The notes: generated by a model not told the origin, from the sequence alone. Positions 43,863 through 52,581 are shown, numbered from the stretch's first letter. The stretch: 64,000 nucleotides of DNA from Acuticoccus yangtzensis (GCF_001927245.1 NZ_MJUX01000002.1:582118-646117); one strand, 5' to 3'. Program-made: numbers and translations.

Positions 43863-46123
43863 TGGTGGCGAGCTTCATGGCGCAGTTCGGCGGCGCTCTG
43901 GTCGCGAATAGGTGGCCGATCCTCCCGATCCAGCCCGGCACGAAGAAGCCCGGCCGCTACCGCTGCGGCGCGTGGTCCGACTATCCCGACTGGTCGCGCC
44001 ACGCCTCGCGCGCGACGACGGAGCACGAGCTGGCGCTCTGGCGCGAGTGGCCGGACGCCGGCGTCGGGATCGTCTGCGGGACAGTGGTCGCGGTCGACAT
44101 CGACCTTGAGGTGCCAGAGCTTGCGAGCGCGATCGAGGAGCTGGCACGGGAGCGGCTGGGCGACACGCCGCTCCGCCGCATCGGACGCGCCCCGAAGCGG
44201 CTGCTCGTCTACCGCGCCAGGGAGCCCTTCCGGGGCATTCGCCGCGCGCCACTCGAGATCCTCGGCGAGGGCCAGCAGTTCGTCGCGCATGCGATCCATC
44301 CGGACACTGGCCGGCCCTACGACTGGCCGGACGGTCCACCGGCCGACCGCGACCTCAGCGATCTGCCGGTGGTCCACCGCGCGGCAATTGAGGCCTTCCT
44401 GGACGAGGCGCTCGCCATGCTGCCGGATGACGTCAAGCCGGCGCGCCTATCGGTGCGACGGTCCGATGGTGGCGGCGGCGCAAGCACGTCGCGCGAGGGC
44501 ACCCGTGAGGCCATCGCCGCTGCGCTGGCGTACGTTCCCAACGCAGATCTTGCCTACGACGACTGGATCCGGGTTGGACTCGCGCTGAAGGGCGCGCTTG
44601 GCGACGATGGAGCGGCCCTCTTCGCCGCGTGGTCGGTGCAGTCGGGAAAGGACCAGCCCGAGTTCACCACGAAGACTTGGGCGGGCCTCCGGCCCGAGCG
44701 GATCGGAGCGGGCACGATCTATCGCCTTGCGCTCGACGCCGGCTGGAAGCCCGAGCCGGCGCTCGTGCTCGATGGCGCGGCGCCGCGGTGCGTGACGCAT
44801 CCGGCAGCTGCAATGCTGGCGAAGGTGCAGGCAGCGCCGCGGAGCGATGCGAAGGCCGAGCCGCGCTTCGAGCTGACAATGCCGGACGGGCTCGTGGGCC
44901 AGCTGACCGAGTACATGGTGTCGACGGCGAGGCGCCCGCAGCCGCTGCTGTCACTCGGCGCAAGCCTGTGCGCCGTCGGCGCGCTGATGGGGCGACGTTA
45001 TCGCACCGAGAGCAACCTGCGGAGCAACCTCTACGTCGTCGCGATCGCCGACAGCGGGTCCGGCAAAAACCACAGCCGGGAGATCATCAACGAGCTGTTC
45101 CTCGAGGCGGGGCTCGTCGAGTATCTCGGCGGCAACAAGATCGCCTCGGGCGCCGGGCTGCTCTCGGCGCTCTACCGGCAGCCGGCGTTGCTCCTGCAGC
45201 TCGACGAGTTCGGCATGTTCCTTTCGGCGGCCGCGGATCGCCGCCGCAGCCCGCGGCACATCACCGAGATTCTCGACAATATGACAGAGCTCTACACCGC
45301 TGCAGGGGGTGTCTACTTTGGCGCCGAGTACGCGAACCGCGACGGCAAGAACGAGCGTCGTGACATCAACCAGCCGTGCCTCTGCGTCTACGGGACGACC
45401 ACGCCCGTCCATTTTTGGTCGGCGCTGAAGGAGGCGAACGTCGTCGACGGGTCCCTGGCGCGCTTCCTGATCATGGAGACCGAGGAGGACTATCCGGAGG
45501 AGATCGTCGATCGAGGCATCCGGTCGGCACCTTTGGGTTTGCTCGATCAGATGCGGCGCGTCGCAACGGGCGGCGCGTCAACGGCGGGCAATCTCGCAGG
45601 TCTCGGCAGCGGCCTCTCCACGGGCGTCGAGCCGGTCACAGTGCCGATGGCGAACGCGGCGAAGGACGTCTTCCGATCGCTGGGGGCGGACGTGACGAGG
45701 CAGCTGCGGGAGGCTCGAGGCACCACGCGAACGGCCGTCCTCGCCCGCATAGCGGAGAACGCAGCGAAGCTCGCCCTCATCGTGGCCGTGGGGCGGAACC
45801 CGGAGCAGCCGCAGATCGACGCTACGGACGCAGAATGGGGTGTCCAGCTGACCGAGCATTGCGCAAAGCGGACCATGCTTGCGGTCGATCGGCACGTGGC
45901 AGACAACGACAACGAGCGGTACCGCAAGCGGGTGCTGGAGATCATCCGCAGCGCTGGGGGTCAAGGCCTGAGCAAGTCCGAGCTCGTCCGGAAGACGCAG
46001 TTCCTTTCGCGGCGAGACCGTGATGACGTGCTGGGGGATCTCGCCGAAACGGGGTGCGTTGCCATCCGCATGGTCCAGTCGGCGACGCGCCCGGCCGCGG
46101 TCTTCGTGGCGACAGAGCCCTGA
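43862..46123 (+). CDS. Primase-polymerase/DUF3987 replication protein
   Basis: A 753-residue fusion. The N-terminal 200 residues are a bifunctional primase/polymerase domain with the catalytic VVAVDIDLEV near residue 78 and PKRLLVYRA. A PriCT-like helical linker follows (DLAYDDWIRVGLALKGALG). The C-terminal DUF3987-like ATPase has AIADSGSGKNHSREI near residue 395 and LLLQLDEFGMFLS near residue 445. Likely the phage's replicative primase-helicase. Directly after its stop lies a repeat-rich, AT-rich stretch, the candidate origin. Confidence 0.88.
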   Translation: MVASFMAQFGGALVANRWPILPIQPGTKKPGRYRCGAWSDYPDWSRHASRATTEHELALWREWPDAGVGIVCGTVVAVDIDLEVPELASAIEELARERLGDTPLRRIGRAPKRLLVYRAREPFRGIRRAPLEILGEGQQFVAHAIHPDTGRPYDWPDGPPADRDLSDLPVVHRAAIEAFLDEALAMLPDDVKPARLSVRRSDGGGGASTSREGTREAIAAALAYVPNADLAYDDWIRVGLALKGALGDDGAALFAAWSVQSGKDQPEFTTKTWAGLRPERIGAGTIYRLALDAGWKPEPALVLDGAAPRCVTHPAAAMLAKVQAAPRSDAKAEPRFELTMPDGLVGQLTEYMVSTARRPQPLLSLGASLCAVGALMGRRYRTESNLRSNLYVVAIADSGSGKNHSREIINELFLEAGLVEYLGGNKIASGAGLLSALYRQPALLLQLDEFGMFLSAAADRRRSPRHITEILDNMTELYTAAGGVYFGAEYANRDGKNERRDINQPCLCVYGTTTPVHFWSALKEANVVDGSLARFLIMETEEDYPEEIVDRGIRSAPLGLLDQMRRVATGGASTAGNLAGLGSGLSTGVEPVTVPMANAAKDVFRSLGADVTRQLREARGTTRTAVLARIAENAAKLALIVAVGRNPEQPQIDATDAEWGVQLTEHCAKRTMLAVDRHVADNDNERYRKRVLEIIRSAGGQGLSKSELVRKTQFLSRRDRDDVLGDLAETGCVAIRMVQSATRPAAVFVATEP

Positions 46124-46474
46124 GATCATTCAACGCCTGCCGATCATTCAATCTACCGTCGGCTTGCTAAGCAATTGACAGAACGACCAAATCGAGAAGG
46201 TTCAATGATTCAATCTTTCAAGAGGGAACGTATGTCCCTCACGCGTGCGATGTAAGTAGATTCTATAGGGGTATGAAGAATTGAATTATTTGAATGATCT
46301 AGAGAAGGAGAGCGCCTTCAACGGCTTAGCGGATCAATAGCCCTTTGAAGGTATCTTGAAGGCGCTGAATAATCTCCGCGCCGCTGACCTGACCTCATTC
46401 CGGGTTCGGGCGCACGCAGCGATCCTCACCAGATGCTGCCTGCGCCCCGACCACCAGAACCCTGGGAGGTCCGT
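46124..46474. other. AT-rich gap with ATTCAA repeats, candidate origin
   Basis: A 351-base gene-free stretch, much richer in A/T than its neighbours. GATCATTCAA occurs at 46124-46133 and 46142-46151, GATTCAATCT at 46207-46216, and the exact inverse TTGAATGATC at 46290-46299. A perfect 11-bp inverted repeat, 46311-46321 with 46356-46366, closes a 34-base loop. Position just after the primase-helicase gene suggests a phage replication origin or a promoter/operator for the genes downstream. Confidence 0.55.
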
Positions 46475-46993
46475 GTGACCCATCAAAGTTCAGCCGCGCC
46501 CGCAGCCGGGACGGCCACGTCCGCAGAGGCAGTCTGGCTCGCCCTCGACCTTGGCACCACCACCGGCTGGGCGCTTCGCACCCGCGAGCGCACCATCGTG
46601 AGCGGGACGTTGTCGTTCCGTCCAAGCCGCTACGACGGTGGCGGCATGCGCTACCTGCGCTTCCGCAGCTGGCTCGAGGAGATCGCCGCCAACGCTGGCG
46701 GGCTCGGCGCGGTGTGGTTCGAGGAAGTCAGATCCCACGCAGGAACCGACTCGGCTCACGCGTACGGCGGCTTCCTCGCCATTCTGTCGGCGTGGTGCGA
46801 GCAGCGAGCGATCCCGTACCAGGGCGTTCCGGTCGGAACGCTGAAGCGCCACGCCACGGGCAAGGGCAATGCTGGCAAGCCCGCGGTCATGCGGGCGGTC
46901 CGGGAGCGCGGCTTCGAGCCCGCGGACTACAACGAAGCGGATGCGCTGGCGCTGCTGCTCTGGGCCATCGAGACCCGCGGAGGCGCCCGATGA
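46475..46993 (+). CDS. RuvC-like phage nuclease
   Basis: A 172-residue RNase H-fold protein of the RuvC/phage resolvase type. The first strand is LALDLGTTTGWAL near residue 22 (catalytic Asp), the second acidic site WFEEV near residue 80, and the last EADALALLLWA near the C-terminus. Target is probably branched DNA. I chose the GTG at 46475 because GGGAGG lies 5 bases upstream; an ATG at 46433 has no such site. It overlaps the next gene by 4 bases. Confidence 0.82.
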   Translation: MTHQSSAAPAAGTATSAEAVWLALDLGTTTGWALRTRERTIVSGTLSFRPSRYDGGGMRYLRFRSWLEEIAANAGGLGAVWFEEVRSHAGTDSAHAYGGFLAILSAWCEQRAIPYQGVPVGTLKRHATGKGNAGKPAVMRAVRERGFEPADYNEADALALLLWAIETRGGAR

Positions 46994-47184
46994 GATACTC
47001 GCCGCGAGGGTTTGGGGGAACCCGCAGGAGCCCCGAGCAGGTCAAGCGAGAGGGGTGGCGCGAGCAGGGCGTGCTAGCGGTTGCAGTCAACGATGAGCGG
47101 CTGACGTGGCCGGAGCGCGAGCTTGTCCGCCAGATCGGAGAGAAGCTCTACGGCAAGCGGACGACGGAGGTGCGCCATGGCTGA
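46990..47184 (+). CDS. Small basic phage protein (64 aa)
   Basis: A 64-residue basic protein starting MRYSPRGFGGTRRSPEQVKR, with LTWPERELVRQIGEKLYGKR. Its start overlaps the RuvC-like stop by 4 bases and its end overlaps the DUF6362 gene by 8 bases, which supports it as real. Relatives are unnamed phage proteins; one related idea is a small DNA-binding accessory factor. No function assigned. Confidence 0.6.
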   Translation: MRYSPRGFGGTRRSPEQVKREGWREQGVLAVAVNDERLTWPERELVRQIGEKLYGKRTTEVRHG

Positions 47185-47599
47185 GTGGACGAGGGCCGAT
47201 GTCGAGGCGCGTCTGGAGAGCGCCGCGCGCGTGATGCGATCCCAGCCGGGCGACGGTCCCAGAGGCACGTTCAACGCGTGGCCGACATACCTCCACGACT
47301 TCGCCGACAAGGTCGGTCAGAAGCCCGAGACGCGGCGCCCGACGCCGTCCCCCCGAGCGATCAGCGAGGCCGAGGATGCGATGCTGTGGCTGCGCTGGCT
47401 CGAGGTGGACGATGCACGGATCGTGTGGGCGCGGGCCGACCGGACGGCTTGGAAGCCGATCTGCTGGCAGCACGGGATCAGCCGGGCGACGGCGCACCGG
47501 CGCTGGGAGTACGCGCTCAGTGTGATCGTGTGGCGGCTGAACGGACGGCGGGTGCCGGCGAAGCGGTCGATGCGGTATGTGATTGATCGGACATCATAA
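47177..47599 (+). CDS. DUF6362 phage protein
   Basis: A 140-residue protein with the DUF6362 pattern: MAEWTRADVEARLESAARVM, FNAWPTYLHDFADKVGQKPE, PSPRAISEAEDAMLWLRWLE and a C-terminal helix-turn-helix GISRATAHRRWEYALSVIVW. These proteins lie just before late genes in many alphaproteobacterial phages and may act as late regulators; this is inference from the HTH and position. Confidence 0.85.
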   Translation: MAEWTRADVEARLESAARVMRSQPGDGPRGTFNAWPTYLHDFADKVGQKPETRRPTPSPRAISEAEDAMLWLRWLEVDDARIVWARADRTAWKPICWQHGISRATAHRRWEYALSVIVWRLNGRRVPAKRSMRYVIDRTS

Positions 47600-47605
47600 C
47601 GGCTG

Positions 47606-48889
47606 ATGCGGCTCCCCGAATTTCCAGGCTGCGCGGATATCTCTGTAGGAGATTTGCACCCGATTACAGCAGGAGATTCAGGCTCGAAGAGGAGATTGAG
47701 ATTGTTCGACAATACAGTGATCAAGGTGATTCAAGACGCATGGATTAGCGATCAAGAACACCCGCACCGTTCTCGCACTAGAAGATCCGCTCCGGATCTC
47801 GACTCAACGAAGGCTCTCATCGAAATAGCCTTCAACCTTAGCCTTTCGCAAGAGGAAGGCACATTTCAGAGAGCTTCGATCGCGCTTGCGACTGAAAGTG
47901 AATTGTTCGATAGCGGTCACAGTTATTCCAAGGACATACGAAAGTTCAAAAATAATTTTATCGCGACGCCTGAGTCTCTTGCGAAGGCGAGCCCCGCCTT
48001 CGACTGTGATTCATCAATATTTTTGGTCGAGTGTGGTTCTGATACACAACTTGTATGCTGGGGAGTGGCTTTCGCCGAGCCGCGTTCGACGCGCTTCAAT
48101 GAGATCCCCGTCGGCATAGAGGGTGGCCAGCTCTTCCGTCCTGATAACCTGACCGCGACAATCGCCGGCGTCGGCAATCTGAGAATCTCTCGGGGCGACT
48201 TCCTTCTCGGACGTTTGATTCGCGGCGTGTTCAGCCGGTCGGAGCCAACGCCGTTCGTCAGTAGAGCTCTCGGCAAGATCCTTAAGCCGTTCGCCGAAGC
48301 AGACCCCCTTTGGCAGACACACAAGATGGCGCTGTGGCACGCATATCGGGACACCGTTGTGTCGCTGCTTCTGGAAGCCGCTAAGCGAGGAAGCGGAGGT
48401 GCAATCGCCCTACTAGCCGACGACGACATCAGCGTTTCCGTGCTGGAACACGGCAATGCGCTCTGCCCGAGCATCGAACTGCTGCCGCTGCTAGGTGAAA
48501 TGGAGCGCTGTGAGCCGCTCACTCGGTTGGCATATGCCCGGCGCGCATCGAAGCGGATCGGGGACATGGCGCAACTCGCAAATGTGGACGGAGCGCTGAT
48601 CCTCAGCTCAAGGCTGCGTCTCATGTCGTACGGCTCGAAATTTCGCGCTCCGCCATGGAGCGGCCCCGTCGATTTCGGCGTCGACGGATGGGGTTCAGTT
48701 CCTGAAGGAAGATTTGCAAGAGAGCGTTTCGGGACGCGGCATAACTCTGCAATCGATTTCGTTGGTTCATGCTCAAAGAGCGTGGTTTTCGTGATCTCTG
48801 AGGATGGCCCAATTAGGGCCTTTGCAAAGGACGACCAAGGCCGCATCCTTTGTTGGCCGGACTGTTCGCAGTCGGTATTTACCGATTAA
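47606..48889 (+). CDS. DisA_N/DACNV-like protein, possible nucleotide sensor
   Basis: A 427-residue protein with C-terminal motifs of diadenylate-cyclase-type (DisA_N) domains: DGA at residues 328-330 in ANVDGALILSS, GTRHN at 376-380 with NSAIDFVG following, and VVFVISEDGPIRAFAK. The canonical RHR triad is RHN here, and the N-terminal 300 residues do not match DisA, CdaA or CdaS. This fits the DACNV group, predicted to sense nucleotides rather than make c-di-AMP. The gene is visibly less GC-rich than its neighbours and follows DUF6362 by 6 bases, like an acquired moron. Confidence 0.7.
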   Translation: MRLPEFPGCADISVGDLHPITAGDSGSKRRLRLFDNTVIKVIQDAWISDQEHPHRSRTRRSAPDLDSTKALIEIAFNLSLSQEEGTFQRASIALATESELFDSGHSYSKDIRKFKNNFIATPESLAKASPAFDCDSSIFLVECGSDTQLVCWGVAFAEPRSTRFNEIPVGIEGGQLFRPDNLTATIAGVGNLRISRGDFLLGRLIRGVFSRSEPTPFVSRALGKILKPFAEADPLWQTHKMALWHAYRDTVVSLLLEAAKRGSGGAIALLADDDISVSVLEHGNALCPSIELLPLLGEMERCEPLTRLAYARRASKRIGDMAQLANVDGALILSSRLRLMSYGSKFRAPPWSGPVDFGVDGWGSVPEGRFARERFGTRHNSAIDFVGSCSKSVVFVISEDGPIRAFAKDDQGRILCWPDCSQSVFTD

Positions 48890-49391
48890 ATCTCTAATTC
48901 GATCGAAAGAGTCGATTGATTTTGGATCGACCTTTCATCGCTTGAGCCAAACAAGCCTAGGCTGAAGTCAAGCTCTTATGTCGCAACGAGACACTTTTCG
49001 GTGAGACATCGCGAACCGAGACAGTCGCCCGCTCAGGAGCTATGTTCTGGCTGTGCTCGCGAGAGGCGGGCGCTGACGCCGCTGGACTAGATTTGTACGG
49101 GTCCCTTCTGGCCGTAACCGTATACGGGAGGGCTTGGCGCGACGGTCCGCTAGCGACAGCCGCGATTTTTTGGGAAGCCACCCGGAAGCCTGGATCCACC
49201 TTTCGCCTCGAAACGCCAGAGTTTCCGCCCGGTTCTAGCGCCTTACGGGTGGATCCCGACGGTGGATCCGTAGTCCACCTGGATCCGGCAGGGATCCACC
49301 CTTGTGGGGTCCAGCCGGATCCACCTCGGCGGAGTCCACCCGACCCCGCATCCACCACGCACCATCCGCGCCTCTCGAAATTGAGTAAGCC
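48890..49391. other. Gene-free stretch before the late region
   Basis: A 502-base interval without a convincing gene; open frames on both strands here lack family resemblance and run through the repeats. The first half is AT-rich. The second half contains the GGATCCACC cluster. It separates the early genes from the late genes and probably contains the late promoter or an operator. Confidence 0.55.
49192..49325. repeat. Five copies of GGATCCACC in both orientations
   Basis: GGATCCACC occurs exactly at 49192-49200, 49292-49300 and 49317-49325, and its inverse GGTGGATCC at 49248-49256 and 49261-49269. One further GGATCC core is at 49281-49286 and related TCCACC pieces lie nearby. Spacings are irregular, so it is not CRISPR. 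It looks like a multi-site protein-binding region. Confidence 0.7.
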
Positions 49392-49637
49392 ATGTCCGTG
49401 TTCGCCGAAGCGACCGCGCCAGCTATCCGCTGGAGCGCGGTGACGCCCGACGATGTGGCTACGCTCGATCCAATGCCGCGTGCGCTGTTCGTCGGCGGCA
49501 CCGGGAACGTCGCTCTTGAGGACCGCACTGGATCGATCGCGATCTGGTCTGTCGTAGGCGGGCAGATTCTCCCGGTCTCGCCGCTACGGGTCCGGGCGAC
49601 GGACACGACAGCGACAAACATCATCGCGCTCTGGTAG
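49392..49637 (+). CDS. Spike-base-like small phage protein
   Basis: An 81-residue protein with PRALFVGGTGNVALEDRTGS, then VVGGQILPVSPLRVRATDTT and a terminal ATNIIALW. This matches the small spike base proteins of gene transfer agents and related phages (RCAP_Rcc01079 type), which form beta-rich decorations at the capsid surface. Its place before the terminase is unusual for a virion protein. First gene after the repeat cluster. Confidence 0.7.
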   Translation: MSVFAEATAPAIRWSAVTPDDVATLDPMPRALFVGGTGNVALEDRTGSIAIWSVVGGQILPVSPLRVRATDTTATNIIALW

Positions 49638-49665
49638 CCGCCCGGCGCTGCCCGCCCACAACAGG

Positions 49666-50445
49666 ATGCCCCGCATGACCCTCGGCTTCGCGCCGGAGAC
49701 GATCGAGCTGTGGCCGCTCGAACGGCTGCAGCCGTACGCGAAGAAGCGGACGATGCGTGTTCGGACCTGCGTCTGCTGTGGGAAGCTCGAGGATGTCCGG
49801 TCGGACAATCCCGCCGAGATGTGCCGCCCCTGTGCGAGCCGGCTATCCGCGGCGGCGCGAAGCGGAAGGCCATCGGCCAAGCCGAACTACGAATTGTGCC
49901 TGCATTGTCGGCGAGTCTTCGTTTCATCTCCCAGCAACCACCAGCGGTACTGCAACCGCGATTGTCTGAGATCGGCGAAATCCGTGGAGCGAACCTGCGT
50001 CACATGCGGCGCAGGCTTTCGCATTCCGAGGTCCATTCTGTCGGGTCGCACGAATTCGAGCGGCCGATTCTGCTCGCGCCCCTGCTATGAGCGTCATCTC
50101 TGCCGCACGACACGCACGAAGGGATATGGCTCTCGCTGGACGGCAATCCGACGTGAGGCCCTTCGACGAACCCCGTTCTGCGCCTCCTGCGGAACGACCC
50201 GGCACCTTCAGGTGCACCACATCATCCCGTTCCGTCTCACGCGGGACAACTCGCAGACCAACCTGATCCCGCTCTGCCGCGCCTGCCACAAGCGCGTGGA
50301 AGTCGTGTTTCAGGATGTCGAGGCGATCGATCCGCCGCTCCCTGTCACGAAGCTCGTCCTGTTCTGCAGCATGCATGCCCGCCGGACAGTGACCTTGCAC
50401 ATGCTCAAGAGTTCCGCCCATGCAGGCCAACGCGCTGCAGCTTGA
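49666..50445 (+). CDS. HNH endonuclease with borrowed methyltransferase N-terminus
   Basis: A 259-residue HNH nuclease. Cysteine pairs (CVCC, CRPC, CLHC and more) form zinc knuckles; the HNH core is LQVHHIIPFRLTRDNSQTNL then LCRACHKRVE near residue 185. The first 28 residues (TIELWPLERLQPYAKK) look like the ParB-like start of the DNA methyltransferase encoded next. That suggests the nuclease gene was inserted by recombination at a methyltransferase start. It overlaps the methyltransferase gene by 26 bases. Homing-type or packaging-related nuclease. Confidence 0.8.
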   Translation: MPRMTLGFAPETIELWPLERLQPYAKKRTMRVRTCVCCGKLEDVRSDNPAEMCRPCASRLSAAARSGRPSAKPNYELCLHCRRVFVSSPSNHQRYCNRDCLRSAKSVERTCVTCGAGFRIPRSILSGRTNSSGRFCSRPCYERHLCRTTRTKGYGSRWTAIRREALRRTPFCASCGTTRHLQVHHIIPFRLTRDNSQTNLIPLCRACHKRVEVVFQDVEAIDPPLPVTKLVLFCSMHARRTVTLHMLKSSAHAGQRAAA

Positions 50446-51784
50446 AAATTGGCCGATCGGCCGCCTGGTCGAATACGATCGGAATCCGCGGAAAAACGAC
50501 GACGTGGTCGACCGCATGGCGCAGGCCATCGTGGAGTTCGGTTTCCGTATCCCGATTGTCGCGCGGAGCGACGGGCTGGTGGTCGACGGGCATCTGCGGC
50601 TGAAGGCAGCGCGATTGCTCGGTCTCAGCACCGTGCCCGTGGTTCTCGCGGATGAGCTATCAGAAACGCAGATCAAGGCGTTCCGGCTCCTGGCGAATCA
50701 GTCGACGAACTGGGCAGAGTGGGATGACTTGCTTCTTTCCGGCGAGCTACACGATCTGCTCGCGGAGGACTTCGACCTCTCGCTCATCGGCTTCTCCGAC
50801 GGCGAGCTCGACAAGCTGCTGGCCGTGGTCCCGGACGAGGACGGTGCGGCGGGTGGGGGCTCGGACGGCTCGACCCCGCCGGTGACTGTCCCGGAGCCGC
50901 CGCGGAACCCGGCGTCGCGCGCCGGAGATCTCTGGATCCTGGGCGACCACCGGCTGATGTGCGGTGACAGTACGAGCGCGGCGGACGTCCGCCGGCTGAT
51001 GAACGGCGAGCGGGCGGTGCTCTTTGCGACCGATCCGCCGTATTTGGTCGACTATGACGGCTCGAACCACCCGACGCGAAACAAGGACTGGTCCGCCTCC
51101 TACGGCACCACGTGGGACGACAGCTCACAGGGCGCCGAGCTCTACGATGGGTTCATCGGCGCGGCGGTCGCAGAGGCGATCACCGAGGACGCCGCCTGGT
51201 ACTGCTGGCACGCGTCGCGCCGCCAGGCGATGCTGGAGGCGTGCTGGGAGAAGGCGGGCGCGTTCGTCCACCAGCAGATCATCTGGGTGAAGGACCGCGG
51301 CGTCCTCACCCGATCGCACTACCTGTGGAAGCACGAGCCCTGCTTCATGGGCTGGCGCCGCCCGAACCGCCCGCCGAAGGTGGCGGAGGAGACGCTGCCG
51401 TCGACGTGGGTGATGCCGAGCTTTGCGAAGGACGAGCGGCCGGACCATCCGACGCCGAAGCCGCTCGACGCGTTCGGGATCCCGATGCGCCAGCACGTCG
51501 CCCGCGGCGGCCTCTGCTACGAGCCGTTCTCTGGTTCGGGCTCGCAGATCATGGCGGGTGAGGCGAACGGGCGGCGGGTGTTCGCGATGGAGGTCAGCCC
51601 CGCCTACGTCGACGTGGCCGTGCAGCGCTGGCAGGCCGAGACGGGCAACGCGGCGGTCCTCGACGGTGACGGACGGAGGTTCGGGCAGGTTCAGAAGGAG
51701 CGCCTCGGCGAAGCGGATGATGCGCCTGTCGACGACGCTAATGAGGAGCCGCGCATCGGGCGCCGGCGAAGGAATGCGGCTTGA
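50420..51784 (+). CDS. ParB-domain DNA methyltransferase
   Basis: A 454-residue protein with an N-terminal ParB-like domain (LENWPIGRLVEYDRNPRKND, then VVDGHLRLKAARLLG) and a C-terminal amino-methyltransferase: catalytic DPPYLVDY near residue 205 and SAM-binding FSGSGSQ near residue 370. Class: N6-adenine or N4-cytosine, beta order (DPPY first). Such orphan phage methyltransferases protect phage DNA from host restriction or modify regulation. Specificity is unknown. The C-terminal tail is charged. A TTGA overlap leads to the next gene. Confidence 0.92.
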   Translation: MQANALQLENWPIGRLVEYDRNPRKNDDVVDRMAQAIVEFGFRIPIVARSDGLVVDGHLRLKAARLLGLSTVPVVLADELSETQIKAFRLLANQSTNWAEWDDLLLSGELHDLLAEDFDLSLIGFSDGELDKLLAVVPDEDGAAGGGSDGSTPPVTVPEPPRNPASRAGDLWILGDHRLMCGDSTSAADVRRLMNGERAVLFATDPPYLVDYDGSNHPTRNKDWSASYGTTWDDSSQGAELYDGFIGAAVAEAITEDAAWYCWHASRRQAMLEACWEKAGAFVHQQIIWVKDRGVLTRSHYLWKHEPCFMGWRRPNRPPKVAEETLPSTWVMPSFAKDERPDHPTPKPLDAFGIPMRQHVARGGLCYEPFSGSGSQIMAGEANGRRVFAMEVSPAYVDVAVQRWQAETGNAAVLDGDGRRFGQVQKERLGEADDAPVDDANEEPRIGRRRRNAA

Positions 51785-52020
51785 AACAGTCTCGCCTGAT
51801 GTCGCTGGTCGAGGCGATCACGAACGTCGTCGTTGGCTACGGCATCGCTGTCGCGACGCAGCTCGTCGTGTTCCCGTGGTTCGGGTTGGCCGCGCGGCTG
51901 TCCGACGCGGTAGCGATCGGAGGGATCTTCACCGTCGTAAGCATCGCGCGCAGCTTCGCGCTGCGTCGCCTCTTCGAGGCCATTCGGGTCCGCCGAACAA
52001 GCAACGCCGCCGGAGGCTGA
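51781..52020 (+). CDS. DUF7220 small membrane protein
   Basis: A 79-residue protein starting at a TTG that overlaps the methyltransferase stop. It contains MKQSRLMSLVEAITNVVVGY, two membrane helices (about residues 16-34 and 42-58) and an Arg-rich end (SFALRRLFEAIRVRR). It matches the DUF7220 family seen in phages between methyltransferase and terminase genes. Function unknown. Confidence 0.78.
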   Translation: MKQSRLMSLVEAITNVVVGYGIAVATQLVVFPWFGLAARLSDAVAIGGIFTVVSIARSFALRRLFEAIRVRRTSNAAGG

Positions 52021-52053
52021 CCCCAGCGGCGTCTAGTGACGGTGGACGTCCGC

Positions 52054-52581
52054 TCAGCGGGCGAGGCGGTAAACGCGACCCCGGTCGTCGACCTTCTCGG
52101 ACGTGACGTCCAGCCCGAGCCGCTTCTTGAGCGCGCCAGCGATGGCGCCGCGGACGGTGTGATGCTGCCAGCCGGTGGCGTCGGCGATCTCCTCGATGGA
52201 GGCGCCCTCCGGCGCCTCAAGCATGGCGATCAGCGTCGCCTGCTTGGTGCCGGACCGGATCTTCGGCGAGGCCTTATGGGCGGCCGGGTCGGACGCGCTC
52301 GGCTCGCTATCGAACCACGACTCCTCCTGGTTCACGGCGCCGCCGTCGTTCGGCTTCGCCGCCTGCGTCGGGGCGATGCCGACCGCGCGGAGTCCCGCGT
52401 CCGTCGCGACGAGTGTTCCGCCTACTCCGTCTTCGCGGATAAGGCCCCGCGCAAGGAGCGCGGTCGTGACCTTCTTCGCCGCGCCGCCCTTGATGTGCTC
52501 CGGCAGCGGCAGGATCTGCAGGCCGGGACGCTCAGCGGCGGCAGTGAGGACGGCGCGTTGGGTATTGGTGAGTTCGGTCAT
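52054..52581 (-). CDS. DUF3489 protein, opposite strand
   Basis: A 175-residue protein with two parts. The N-terminal (LTNTQRAVLTAAAERPGLQI) is a winged helix-like repeat. The C-terminal 80 residues are DUF3489: SGTKQATLIAMLEAPEGASI, EEIADATGWQHHTVRGAIAG, then GLDVTSEKVDDRGRVYRL. It is transcribed opposite to its neighbours. DUF3489 proteins are common alphaproteobacterial phage/plasmid cargo with predicted DNA-binding ability; function unknown. Confidence 0.85.
   Translation of the reverse strand: MTELTNTQRAVLTAAAERPGLQILPLPEHIKGGAAKKVTTALLARGLIREDGVGGTLVATDAGLRAVGIAPTQAAKPNDGGAVNQEESWFDSEPSASDPAAHKASPKIRSGTKQATLIAMLEAPEGASIEEIADATGWQHHTVRGAIAGALKKRLGLDVTSEKVDDRGRVYRLAR

Noticed and set aside
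49192..49325. CRISPR array
   Set aside because: Repeats are 9 bp, in both orientations and irregularly spaced, with no cas genes.
48957..49443. Open frames on both strands across the GGATCCACC cluster
   Set aside because: They merely translate the repeats, giving Gly/Ser/Trp/Pro-rich peptides without homology, and have no plausible start signals.
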